Below, piece after piece: positions 34,314 to 42,200 of a stretch of 64,000 bases of DNA. Each line of letters starts with the position of its first letter. The first letter of the stretch is position 1. This stretch comes from Planotetraspora kaengkrachanensis (GTDB lineage: Bacteria; Actinomycetota; Actinomycetes; Streptosporangiales; Streptosporangiaceae), in the NCBI RefSeq assembly GCF_016862895.1, contig NZ_BONV01000028.1:62001-126000 (forward strand), given 5' to 3'. Under the pieces are notes generated by a model. It saw nothing but the letters and a program-made list of their open reading frames with translations, was not told the DNA's origin and ran no database searches. The translations under genes were made by a program, and so were the position numbers.

Positions 34314-34580
34314 TCAGTCCCAGGCCCTCAGGAGGAGCCAGCCGCCGCTCGCGGTGTCGAAGCGCAGCTCGTAGGTGCCGACGTCCCTGCCCGCAGCGGC
34401 CTCGAGCCGCCAGAACCGGCGCTCCCCCGGGTCCGCGTCATTGGTCTTCCACCACTCACGGGCGACCACCCAGTGGTCCTGCACCTGCCGTACGGCGTAG
34501 AGCCGGTCCCGCCAGACGAACTGAGCAGGCTGACCGTCCCGGACCCACACCTCGATCGGATCACCGTAGAGTCTGCTCAA
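34314..34580 (-). CDS. DUF6504 protein, companion of DnaE2
   Basis: 88 residues if the TTG at 34580 is used; GGGAGAAG lies 5 bases before it. ATG 34601 and ATG/GTG 34610 in the same frame would add 7 or 10 residues but have no ribosome-binding site. The family pattern PIEVWVRDGQPAQFVWRDRLYAVRQVQDHWVVAREWW is seen. Such proteins sit next to dnaE2 or imuB in actinomycetes; the role is not known. It ends 38 bases before dnaE2. Confidence 0.82.
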   Translation of the reverse strand: MSRLYGDPIEVWVRDGQPAQFVWRDRLYAVRQVQDHWVVAREWWKTNDADPGERRFWRLEAAAGRDVGTYELRFDTASGGWLLLRAWD

Positions 34581-34654
34581 GACGTCTTCTCCCTGTGGCA
34601 TCACGGCCACCCGGGGGAAGACGGGCGGATCAATCGGGCAGAATGCCCGCTACT

Positions 34655-34670
34655 TCGAACATACGTTCCC
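34655..34670. promoter_or_regulatory. LexA (SOS) box candidate
   Basis: TCGAAC-ATAC-GTTCCC matches the actinobacterial consensus TCGAAC-N4-GTTCGA except for the last two bases. It lies 75 bases upstream of the DUF6504 start, where a promoter for the DUF6504-dnaE2 unit is expected. dnaE2 is SOS-induced in mycobacteria. Confidence 0.75.
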
Positions 34671-34718
34671 AGGAGATCGAACGCAAGTCGCCACAGCGGC
34701 GGCGTGTGTCATCCCGGG

Positions 34719-35456
34719 TCAATCGCCTGCCCTGCGAACCAGAGAGTTCGCCGTCGTGGAGTTGCGGATGCTGAAGGTGACGCTGCCCGCGCGATAACGG
34801 TCGTCCGAGCACTCGGCCGGACGCCCCTCCTGGCTCGTGGTCGTGCGCCGCTGGCGCAGCAGGGGGCTGCCGCGGCGGACGCCGAGCAGCCGCGCGTCCT
34901 CCGCCCCCGCGGCGACGGCGTCGATCAGGTGCTCACCGTAGGCGAAGACGAGGCCGACCGCCTCGTACAGCTCCTGGGTGACGGACTCGCAGGCCGGGTC
35001 GAGCTTCTCGACGGCCGGGGCGATCCAGCCCGCGTAGACGGTCCGCTCCACCAGGACGGGCTCGCCGTCGAGGCGGCGCAGCCTGAGCACGGAGAGGACC
35101 TCCTCGCCCGGGGTGATCGCCAGCCGCACCGCCTCCGACGGGGTCGACGGACGGCGGTGCGAGTCGAGCACCAGACCTCCGGCGCGGTGGCCCACCGAGC
35201 GCGCCCACTGGGCGAAGCTGTGCAACTCGGCGAAGCTCTGGCTGCGCTCACTTCCGAGCACGATCCGCCGCGCCCCCTGCCGGGTGCCGACGAGCCCTTC
35301 CGCCACCAGGACCGCCACGGCCTGACGGACCGTGCCCCGTGCCGCGTTGAAACGCGAGGCCAGCTCGGCCTCCGTGGGCAGTTGGGCGCCGATCCGATAG
35401 TCGCCCCGGACGATCGCGTCCCGCAGTTCTCCCGCGATGTGTTCATAACGCGCCAT
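34719..35456 (-). CDS. GntR regulator with UTRA domain (HutC/PhnF type)
   Basis: 245 residues from ATG 35456 (MARYEHIAGELRDAI); GAAGGA is 9 bases upstream. The winged helix is GAQLPTEAELASRFNAARGTVRQAVAVLVAEGLV, and the UTRA domain follows (FAQWARSVGHRAGG, LVERTVYAGWIAPAVEKLD, SPLLRQRRTTT). It is divergent from an ABC importer operon, with a short palindrome between them, so it most likely represses that operon and responds to its substrate. Confidence 0.9.
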   Translation of the reverse strand: MARYEHIAGELRDAIVRGDYRIGAQLPTEAELASRFNAARGTVRQAVAVLVAEGLVGTRQGARRIVLGSERSQSFAELHSFAQWARSVGHRAGGLVLDSHRRPSTPSEAVRLAITPGEEVLSVLRLRRLDGEPVLVERTVYAGWIAPAVEKLDPACESVTQELYEAVGLVFAYGEHLIDAVAAGAEDARLLGVRRGSPLLRQRRTTTSQEGRPAECSDDRYRAGSVTFSIRNSTTANSLVRRAGD

Positions 35457-35513
35457 CGTCCCGGTCCTTCTCCGTTCATATCCGTGACACAAAAGTCCGA
35501 CTTACTGGTCTCG

Positions 35514-35527
35514 CTTGTTTGTACAAG
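35514..35527. promoter_or_regulatory. Candidate GntR/UTRA operator
   Basis: CTTGTTTGTACAAG contains CTTG...CAAG as outer half sites and the perfect octamer TTGTACAA. It is placed 57 bases upstream of the regulator start and 43 upstream of the importer start, as expected for a shared operator. Recognition by this regulator is inferred. Confidence 0.55.
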
Positions 35528-35569
35528 TTGCTCTAGGTTCGATCCACATATCTCAGTGGGAGGCACCCG

Positions 35570-36718
35570 TTGTCCACTCGTATCGCCGGCGTCATGGCCG
35601 CGCTAACCGTAGCCACCCTGACAGCCGCCGCATGCGGCTCCGCCCCGAAGTCGGACACGACGACCGCTTCCGGTGGCACGAACTCCGCCGCGGCGACCTC
35701 CGCCGCGGACTTCGGCGGCATGGACAAGCTCGTCGAGGCCGCCAAGAAGGAGGGCCAGCTCAACGTCATCACGCTCCCGCCGGACTGGGCGAACTACGGC
35801 GAGATCATCCAGGCTTTCTCGACCAAGTACGGTATCAAGGTCAACAGCGACAACCCTGACGGCTCGAGCCAGGACGAGATCAACGCCGTCAAGACCCTCA
35901 AGGGCCAGGACCGCGCCCCCGACGTCCTCGACCTCGGTTCCGCCTTCGCCCTCAGCGGCGCCAAGGAAGGCCTGTTCGCGAACTACAAGGTCGCGAGCTG
36001 GGACAAGATCCCCGACGGCCAGAAGGACGCGAACGGCGCCTGGTTCTACGACTACGGCGGCTACGTCTCGATCGGCTGCGACGCCAAGAAGGTCCCCAAC
36101 TGCCCGGCGACCTTCGCCGACCTGCTGAAGCCCGAGTACAAGGGCAAGGTCGCCATGAACGGCGACCCGACCAAGTCCGGCTCGGCGTTCGCCGGCGTCT
36201 ACGCCGCCGCGCTGGCCAACCAGGGCTCCTTCGACGACATCCAGCCCGGCCTCGACTTCTTCAAGAAGCTCAAGGAGTCCGGCAACTACAACCCCGTCGA
36301 GTCCACCCCGGCCACGGTCGAGAAGGGTGAGACCCCGATCAGCATCGACTGGGACTACCTCAACGCGAGCTACTCCAAGGAGTTCGCGGACAAGGGCGTC
36401 GACTGGAAGATCGCCATCCCGACCGACGGCAAGTACGCCAGCTACTACGCCCAGGCGATCAACAAGTCGGCTCCCCACCCGGCGGCCGCCCGCCTCTGGG
36501 AGGAGTTCCTCTACAGCGCCGAGGGCCAGAACCTGTGGCTGAAGGGCTACGCCCGCCCGGTGCTGCTGCCCGCGATGCAGGCCGACGGCAGCGCCGACGC
36601 CACCCTGGTGGCGCAGCTTCCCACGGTTGACGGCACCCCGACGTTCCCGACGCCGGAGCAGGTCGACAAGGCCAAGGCGACGCTGGCCAGCGGCTGGGGC
36701 GCGGCGGTCGCGGGCTGA
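35570..36718 (+). CDS. ABC importer substrate-binding lipoprotein (AEP/Fe3+/polyamine type)
   Basis: 382 residues from TTG 35570, preceded by GTGGGAGG. A lipoprotein signal ends in LTAAAC with Cys22; a Thr/Ser/Ala linker follows. The mature part (LVEAAKKEGQLNVITLPPDWANYGEIIQAFSTKYGI, AMNGDPTKSGSAFAGVYAAAL) is a type-II periplasmic-binding-like fold of the 2-aminoethylphosphonate/iron/spermidine group. The ligand cannot be read from sequence. It heads a five-gene overlapping operon. Confidence 0.9.
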   Translation: MSTRIAGVMAALTVATLTAAACGSAPKSDTTTASGGTNSAAATSAADFGGMDKLVEAAKKEGQLNVITLPPDWANYGEIIQAFSTKYGIKVNSDNPDGSSQDEINAVKTLKGQDRAPDVLDLGSAFALSGAKEGLFANYKVASWDKIPDGQKDANGAWFYDYGGYVSIGCDAKKVPNCPATFADLLKPEYKGKVAMNGDPTKSGSAFAGVYAAALANQGSFDDIQPGLDFFKKLKESGNYNPVESTPATVEKGETPISIDWDYLNASYSKEFADKGVDWKIAIPTDGKYASYYAQAINKSAPHPAAARLWEEFLYSAEGQNLWLKGYARPVLLPAMQADGSADATLVAQLPTVDGTPTFPTPEQVDKAKATLASGWGAAVAG

Positions 36719-37590
36719 TGACCGCACCCTCCGCGGTTCGTACGGCTTCCGCCTCCGGCGGCGGCCGTACGAAGTCCAAGAGCTGGCTGGCGACCGTACC
36801 CCTGCTGGCCTTCGTCATCCTGATCTTCGGCGTGCCACTCGTGATCATTCTCGGTGGCACGTTCAAGCGGGAGGGCGCGTTCAGCGCCGCGAACATCACC
36901 GAGTCGCTGCAGGGGGCCTACCTCACCGCACTGCTCGGAAGCGTGAAGCTCTCGGCGCTCGTCGCGGTCGTGGGCGCGCTGCTGGGGACGTTCCTCGCCC
37001 AAGCCGTGGTCACCTCCCGGTTCCGCCTGCTGCGTGAGGCGGTGCTGACGGCGTCCGGCGTGCTGTCCAACTTCGGCGGCATTCCCCTGGCCTTCGCCTG
37101 GATCGCCACCCTGGGGAACTCCGGCGTGATCACCAAGGCCCTCGGCCTCGACTCCGCCGGGTGGAGCCTGTACAACTTCTGGGGCCTCGCCCTGGTCTAC
37201 CTGTACTTCTCCATCCCGCTGATGGTCGTCGTGGTCGTGCCGGCGCTGGACGGCCTGCGCCCGCAGTGGCGTGAGGCGGCCCAGAACAACGGCGCGAACA
37301 CCTGGCAGTTCTGGCGGCACGTCGGGATCCCGGTGCTGACGCCGACGCTGCTGGGCGGGGTCGTCCTGCTGTTCGGCGGCGCCTTCGCGGCGTACGCGAC
37401 GGCGGCGGCGATGGTCGGCGGCACCGTCCCCCTGGTCACCCTGCAGATCGCCAACGCCCTGTCCGGCAACGTCCTCATCGGACACGAGAACGTCGCGCTG
37501 GCGCTCAGCCTCGACATGATCATCATCGCGGGGCTCGTCATGGCGGTCTACCTCCCGCTGCAGCGAAGGAGCGCCCGATGGCTGCGCTGA
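36718..37590 (+). CDS. ABC transporter permease 1
   Basis: 290 residues. ATG 36718 shares a base with the TGA of the binding-protein gene (TGATG). About six TM helices are seen (WLATVPLLAFVILIFGVPLVIILG, ALVAVVGALLGTFLAQAVV), with the cytosolic EAA loop near REAAQNNGANTWQFWRHVGIPVLTPTLLGG that docks on the ATPase. It pairs with the second permease. Confidence 0.93.
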   Translation: MTAPSAVRTASASGGGRTKSKSWLATVPLLAFVILIFGVPLVIILGGTFKREGAFSAANITESLQGAYLTALLGSVKLSALVAVVGALLGTFLAQAVVTSRFRLLREAVLTASGVLSNFGGIPLAFAWIATLGNSGVITKALGLDSAGWSLYNFWGLALVYLYFSIPLMVVVVVPALDGLRPQWREAAQNNGANTWQFWRHVGIPVLTPTLLGGVVLLFGGAFAAYATAAAMVGGTVPLVTLQIANALSGNVLIGHENVALALSLDMIIIAGLVMAVYLPLQRRSARWLR

Positions 37591-38468
37591 CTCCCGAGGG
37601 CCCGGTGGCTCCGCTGACTCCCCCGGCCGTGGCCTCCGGACCCGTGGGCGGGGCCGGCAGGCCGCGCCGGATCCGGGTGTGGCGCGGCGCGATCCTCGCG
37701 ATCGCCGCGATCTACTTCCTGGTCCCGCTGATCGCCTCGTTCACGTTCACGGTCAAGGCGCCCGAGCAGGACTTCTCCCTGGACGCCTACGGCCAGATCT
37801 TCTCCGCCGAGGGCTTCGGCCGGTCGCTGCTGCTGTCGGTCGGGCTCGGCGTCGCCACCATCGCGGTGGTCCTGCTCCTGACCCTGCCCGCGATGCTGGC
37901 CGTACGGCTCAGCATCCCGAAGCTGAAGCCGGTGCTGGAGATCCTGTGCACGCTCCCCCTGGTCGTGCCCCCGATCACCTTCGTCGCCGGCATCACCACG
38001 GTGCTGCGCCTCGGCCCCGACTACCTGGCGAGCACGCCGTTCTACCAGACGATCTTCGCGATCCAGGACGAGAACTTCCCCATCGTGCTGGTGCTGGCCT
38101 ACGTCATCCTGGCGCTGCCGTTCGTCTACCGGTCTCTGGACGCGGGTCTGGGCGCCATCGACGTGCGCACGCTCGTGGAGGCGGCCAGGAACCTCGGCGC
38201 GTCGTGGCCGCACCTGATCTTCCGGGTGATCGTGCCGAACCTGCGGTCGTCCCTGGCCAGTGCGTCCTTCCTCACGCTGGCCCTCGTGCTCGGAGAGTTC
38301 ACGATCGCGAGTCTGCTCAACTTCCAGACCTTCCCCGTCTGGATCTACACGATCTCCGGCTCGCAGGCTCAGGTCTCGGTGGCCGTCTCGGTGTTCAGCC
38401 TCCTGATCACCTGGCTGCTGCTGCTCGTCCTGTCGTCTGCCGGCGCTAGGCAAAGGAGCGGCTCATGA
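37578..38468 (+). CDS. ABC transporter permease 2
   Basis: 296 residues; starts 13 bases inside the end of permease 1. The N-terminal ~35 residues are polar, then about six TM helices (AILAIAAIYFLVPLIASFTF, LVVPPITFVAGITTVL). The EAA loop is EAARNLGASWPHLIFRVIVPNLRSSLASA. The stop overlaps the ATPase ATG. Confidence 0.93.
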   Translation: MAALTPEGPVAPLTPPAVASGPVGGAGRPRRIRVWRGAILAIAAIYFLVPLIASFTFTVKAPEQDFSLDAYGQIFSAEGFGRSLLLSVGLGVATIAVVLLLTLPAMLAVRLSIPKLKPVLEILCTLPLVVPPITFVAGITTVLRLGPDYLASTPFYQTIFAIQDENFPIVLVLAYVILALPFVYRSLDAGLGAIDVRTLVEAARNLGASWPHLIFRVIVPNLRSSLASASFLTLALVLGEFTIASLLNFQTFPVWIYTISGSQAQVSVAVSVFSLLITWLLLLVLSSAGARQRSGS

Positions 38469-39550
38469 ACGGGGCCAAGGTGGAGCTGCGCGGGCTTCGT
38501 CGGAACTTCTCCGGCACCGCCGCGCTGGACGGGCTGGACCTCACCATCGAGTCGGGCGAACTGATCGCCCTCCTCGGGCCCTCGGGGTGCGGCAAGACCA
38601 CGGCCCTGCGGTGTGTCGCGGGCTTCGAGCAGCCGGACGAGGGCGCCGTGCTGGTCGACGGCAAGGACATCACCCGGGTGCCCGCGAACAAGCGGGACGC
38701 GGGCATGGTGTTCCAGTCCTACAGCCTGTTCCCCAACCTGAACGTCAGGGACAACGTGGCCTTCGGCCTCCGGGTGCGCAAGGTGCCCGCCACCAAGCGG
38801 CACGCCCGTGCGCAGGAACTGCTGGAGCTGATCGGCCTGCCGCACATCGGCGGGCGGTTCCCGCACCAGCTGTCGGGTGGGCAGCAGCAGCGTGTCGCGC
38901 TGGCCCGCGCGCTCGCTCTGGAGCCCCGGGTGCTGCTGCTCGACGAGCCGCTGTCCGCGCTCGACGCCAAGGTCCGGGTCTCGCTCCGTGAGGAGATCCG
39001 GCGGCTTCAGCTCTCGCTCGGCATCACGACGATCTTCGTGACGCACGACCAGGAGGAGGCCCTGTCGATGGCCGACCGGGTCGCCGTGCTGCGCGCGGGC
39101 CGCCTGGAGCAGGTCGCCGACCCGGCCACGCTGTACGACCGCCCCGCGACGCCGTTCGTGGCGGAGTTCGTCGGCACGATGAACCGCGTCCCCGGCCGGA
39201 TCGAGGGGGACCAGGTGGCGGTGCTCGGGCAGACGCTGCCCGTGGACGGCGACCTCCCCGGAACGCCGGACGTGGACGTGCTGATCCGGCCGGAGGCCGT
39301 GCTCCTCACGCCGGACTCGGAGGCGGACGGCATGGTCCTGGTCTCCTCGTTCCGCGGGTCGACCGCGCAGCTGCGCGTGCAGCTCGGCGACATCGAGGTG
39401 CTCGCCGACGTGCCCGGGCACGACAGCGTGCGGCTCGCTCCCGGCACCCGGGTGCGGGTCAAGCTCGTGGAACGGCCCGTACTGGTCTCGGCGTCCTCGG
39501 GCGCCACGACCCCGGCGACGGCTCCGGTCCCGGAGCACGATGTCGTCTGA
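38465..39550 (+). CDS. ABC transporter ATP-binding protein (PotA/UgpC-like)
   Basis: 361 residues; ATGA overlap with permease 2. Walker A GPSGCGKTT, Q-loop VFQSYSLFPNLNV, signature LSGGQQQRVALARAL, Walker B LLLLDEPLSALDA and switch FVTHDQEEALSM are intact. The C-terminal ~110 residues form a TOBE regulatory domain (VDVLIRPEAVLL). It energises the importer. Confidence 0.95.
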   Translation: MNGAKVELRGLRRNFSGTAALDGLDLTIESGELIALLGPSGCGKTTALRCVAGFEQPDEGAVLVDGKDITRVPANKRDAGMVFQSYSLFPNLNVRDNVAFGLRVRKVPATKRHARAQELLELIGLPHIGGRFPHQLSGGQQQRVALARALALEPRVLLLDEPLSALDAKVRVSLREEIRRLQLSLGITTIFVTHDQEEALSMADRVAVLRAGRLEQVADPATLYDRPATPFVAEFVGTMNRVPGRIEGDQVAVLGQTLPVDGDLPGTPDVDVLIRPEAVLLTPDSEADGMVLVSSFRGSTAQLRVQLGDIEVLADVPGHDSVRLAPGTRVRVKLVERPVLVSASSGATTPATAPVPEHDVV

Positions 39551-40217
39551 ACCACCGAAGTCGTCCGGGAAGCTGGGCGCCGTCCTGTTCGACATGGACG
39601 GCACAGTCGTGGACACCGAGGGACTGTGGTGGGCGGCCTGCTTCGAGGTCGCCCTCCACCTCGGATCCGCCCTGGCGGCTTCGGACCAGCACATCCTGCT
39701 CGGCCTGTCGATCGAGGACGCCGCGGAGCACCTCATCCGGATGGCCGACGGCGCGCCGTCGCGGCGGGAGGTGGAGACCATGATCACAAAGGCCTTCACC
39801 GTCCGGGTCGAGGCGGGCGTGACAACGCTGCCGGGAGCGCTCCCGTTGCTCGACGCACTGGATGCGGCGGGGATTCCGGCGGCCCTGGTCAGCGCGTCGC
39901 CCCGGCGGATCGTCGACATCGTGCTCGAGACGATCGGCGCGCACCGGTTCCAGTTGTCGATCGCGGCCGAGGAGAGCGCCAGGAACAAGCCGGCGCCCGA
40001 CCCCTACCTGACGGCCATGAGGAAGCTCGGGGTCGATCCGGAGGACTGCGTGGCGATCGAGGACAGCCCCACGGGCGTCGCCTCCGCCCGCGCCGCCGGT
40101 TGTGCGGTCATCCTGGCGGGCGGCGCGGACGCCGTACCCGCCGGGGTGGCCAGGGTGTCCACGCTGGAGAGTGTGGATCTGCCGCTGCTGCGGCTGCTCG
40201 TGTCGCGCCGCGACTGA
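39540..40217 (+). CDS. HAD-superfamily phosphatase (beta-phosphoglucomutase-like)
   Basis: 225 residues; ATG 39540 lies 11 bases before the ATPase stop. HAD motif I VLFDMDGTVVDTEG with Asp18/Asp20, motif II LVSASP, motif III Lys in RNKPAPDPY and motif IV EDSPTGVASARAAG are all present, with an alpha-helical cap between I and II. It should dephosphorylate a small sugar- or organophosphate. As last gene of the importer operon it likely acts on the imported compound; a phosphonate hydrolase of the PhnX type is not supported by motif I. Confidence 0.9.
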   Translation: MSSEPPKSSGKLGAVLFDMDGTVVDTEGLWWAACFEVALHLGSALAASDQHILLGLSIEDAAEHLIRMADGAPSRREVETMITKAFTVRVEAGVTTLPGALPLLDALDAAGIPAALVSASPRRIVDIVLETIGAHRFQLSIAAEESARNKPAPDPYLTAMRKLGVDPEDCVAIEDSPTGVASARAAGCAVILAGGADAVPAGVARVSTLESVDLPLLRLLVSRRD

Positions 40218-40307
40218 CGGATCCCGGGGGCGGGAACGCGGGAACAACCGGTGACATGACACTGGTTGGGCATGATCATAGGTGAAGCCTGAAGACAGGA
40301 GTCGCAC

Positions 40308-41267
40308 ATGCGTGCCGTCGTCGTTCCCTCCCACGGCGATTCGTCGGCCCTGCGCGTGACGGAGGTCCCCGATCCGGTGCCCGGGCCCGGAGAGGTCCTC
40401 GTCGACGTGGCCGCGAGCGGGGTCAACTTCATCGACGTCTACCACCGCGAGGGCCGCTATCCCCTGCCGCCCCCGCGTGTGGTCGGCTCCGAGGGCGCGG
40501 GCACGGTGTCGGCCGTCGGCGAGGGCGTGACCGACATCGTGGTCGGCGACCGGGTGGGATGGGTCAACATCCTCGGCTCCTACGCCGAGAAGGCCGTGAT
40601 CCCTGCGGCGAGGGCGATCGTGCTGCCCGATGGGTTGTCGCCGGAGACGGCGGCGGCCGTGCTCCTCCAGGGGCTCACCGCCCACTACCTCACGCACGCG
40701 ACGCATGAGATCCGGCAGGGCGACGACGTACTCGTCCACGCGGCCGCCGGCGGGATGGGCCTGCTGCTGACGCAGATGGCCAAGCTGCGGGGCGCCCGGG
40801 TGATCGGCACGGTGTCCAATGCGGAGAAGGAGAAGCTCGCGCGGGAGGCCGGGGCCGACGAGGTGTTCGGCTACGACGGCTTCGCCGAGCGCGTCAAGGC
40901 GCTCACCGGCTCCGGCGTCCACGTCGTATACGACGGCGTCGGCGCGGCCACCTTCGACGGCTCGCTCGCGTCGCTGCGGCCGCGCGGCCTGCTCGCCCTG
41001 TACGGCGCGGCCAGCGGGCCGGTCCCGCCGTTCGACCTCCAGCGGCTGAACCAGGCGGGCGCGCTGTTCGTCACCCGGCCGTCCCTGGGCTGGTACACCT
41101 CGACCCGCGAGGAGTTGCTCGCGCGGGCCGACGACCTGCTGGGCTGGGTCGCCTCGGGCGCGCTCAAGGTGCACGTCTTCCAGCGGTACGCGCTGGAGGA
41201 CGTGCGGCAGGCGCACGACGACCTCGAGGCCCGCCGTACGACCGGCAAGGTGCTGCTGATCCCCTAG
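40308..41267 (+). CDS. NADPH:quinone oxidoreductase (zinc-free MDR)
   Basis: 319 residues from ATG 40308 with GACAGGAG before it. It shows GPGEVLVDVAASGVNFIDVYHREGRYPLPPPRVVGSEGAG, the quinone reductase signature, and the NADPH fold VLVHAAAGGMGLLLTQMAKLRGARVIGT. Zinc ligands of true alcohol dehydrogenases are missing. It reduces quinones or enones with NADPH. It stands alone 90 bases behind the HAD gene. Confidence 0.93.
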   Translation: MRAVVVPSHGDSSALRVTEVPDPVPGPGEVLVDVAASGVNFIDVYHREGRYPLPPPRVVGSEGAGTVSAVGEGVTDIVVGDRVGWVNILGSYAEKAVIPAARAIVLPDGLSPETAAAVLLQGLTAHYLTHATHEIRQGDDVLVHAAAGGMGLLLTQMAKLRGARVIGTVSNAEKEKLAREAGADEVFGYDGFAERVKALTGSGVHVVYDGVGAATFDGSLASLRPRGLLALYGAASGPVPPFDLQRLNQAGALFVTRPSLGWYTSTREELLARADDLLGWVASGALKVHVFQRYALEDVRQAHDDLEARRTTGKVLLIP

Positions 41268-41304
41268 CCGGCGTCGGCCTGGCCTTGTCCCGAGGCCGGC
41301 GGTG

Positions 41305-41415
41305 TCACGTCGCGGCGTGGAAGATCAGCACGCCGAGGTAGACGCCGCCGGCGACGGCGACCACATGAAGGACGATCGACAACACGCGGACCGCGGTGGG
41401 GCTCATGGGCGTCAT
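41305..41415 (-). CDS. Small single-pass membrane protein, 36 residues
   Basis: 36 residues from ATG 41415 (MTPMSPTAVRVLSIVL...), whose ATGA overlaps the stop of the SHOCT gene; ATG 41406 is an alternative giving 33. A hydrophobic helix covers almost the whole chain (VLSIVLHVVAVAGGVYLGVLIF), followed by HAAT. The overlap and the membrane-type composition support a real small protein. Function unknown; it may act with the SHOCT membrane protein. Confidence 0.65.
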   Translation of the reverse strand: MTPMSPTAVRVLSIVLHVVAVAGGVYLGVLIFHAAT

Positions 41416-42134
41416 CCGTTCAGCAGGCGATTCTTGGCGGCGGTGTACTCGGCGTCGTCGAGCCCCCCTGCCTGGTGCAGGGCGGCCAGCCGTTCGAGCT
41501 CGTCGACGAGGCCCGGCGCCGAGACGGAGCCGGGTCGGGAGCCGGAGCCAGGGGCGGGCTCGGGTGGGACCGGGGCGGACGGCCGGCGGCCGCGCCGATC
41601 CCGATCACCAGGGAGCTCCACGGTGGTGGTCCAGCGCACCTCACCGGGCCGCCTGACGAACCCTTGCGGCGTGGGCTCCGGCGGGGCGACGCCCCAGAAG
41701 ACCCGCCGCAGCGCGTCCCGGTTCGCCAGGAACAGCAGCGGGAGGCCGCCCATGAGGATGAACAGCACGGCGCAGACCATGAAGCCCCAGTCGACGGGGT
41801 ACTCGGGATTGACGGCCGCGTCCAGGAAGGCCCAGCCGAGGCTGATGAACAACGCCGGCCACGCCAGCACGACGATCTTCGGGCCCACCGGCAGGACACT
41901 GAGGGCGTAGAGGCCGGTCGAGACCAGCCCGCCGAGGACCGAGACGGGCATGATCCAGGCGATGCCCTCCGGGCAGGACGTCTCGACGACGTACGGCCCG
42001 CCCGCCCCGCAACTGCCGCCGAGTGTCATGACCGCGCTGGCGCCGAGGTAGAGCAGGGTGATCGCGCAGCTCAGCGCGCAGAGCCCGACGAACAGCCCGA
42101 TGGACCGCCGTACGAGCCGAAGGGGGGTGATCAT
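41412..42134 (-). CDS. SHOCT-domain membrane protein
   Basis: 240 residues. Four TM helices are visible at about 12-38, 60-80, 85-105 and 115-137, with a two-Cys extracellular loop (GGSCGAGGPYVVETSCPEG) between the first two. A Pro/Arg-rich linker leads to a C-terminal SHOCT motif LVDELERLAALHQAGGLDDAEYTAAKNRLL. SHOCT domains are short oligomerising or nucleic-acid-related tails; the function of this protein is not known. Confidence 0.88.
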   Translation of the reverse strand: MITPLRLVRRSIGLFVGLCALSCAITLLYLGASAVMTLGGSCGAGGPYVVETSCPEGIAWIMPVSVLGGLVSTGLYALSVLPVGPKIVVLAWPALFISLGWAFLDAAVNPEYPVDWGFMVCAVLFILMGGLPLLFLANRDALRRVFWGVAPPEPTPQGFVRRPGEVRWTTTVELPGDRDRRGRRPSAPVPPEPAPGSGSRPGSVSAPGLVDELERLAALHQAGGLDDAEYTAAKNRLLNG

Positions 42135-42200
42135 GGTTCGAATATAGATCGGAACCGGCCCGCCGCCAGGGGTTGCGAGGACATCGGTCCGCGACGCGGT

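Noticed and set aside
40269-40278. Single GGCATGATCA before the quinone oxidoreductase
   Set aside because: One imperfect core without a second copy at 53 bases or the TTCG/CGACCTG context; probably chance.
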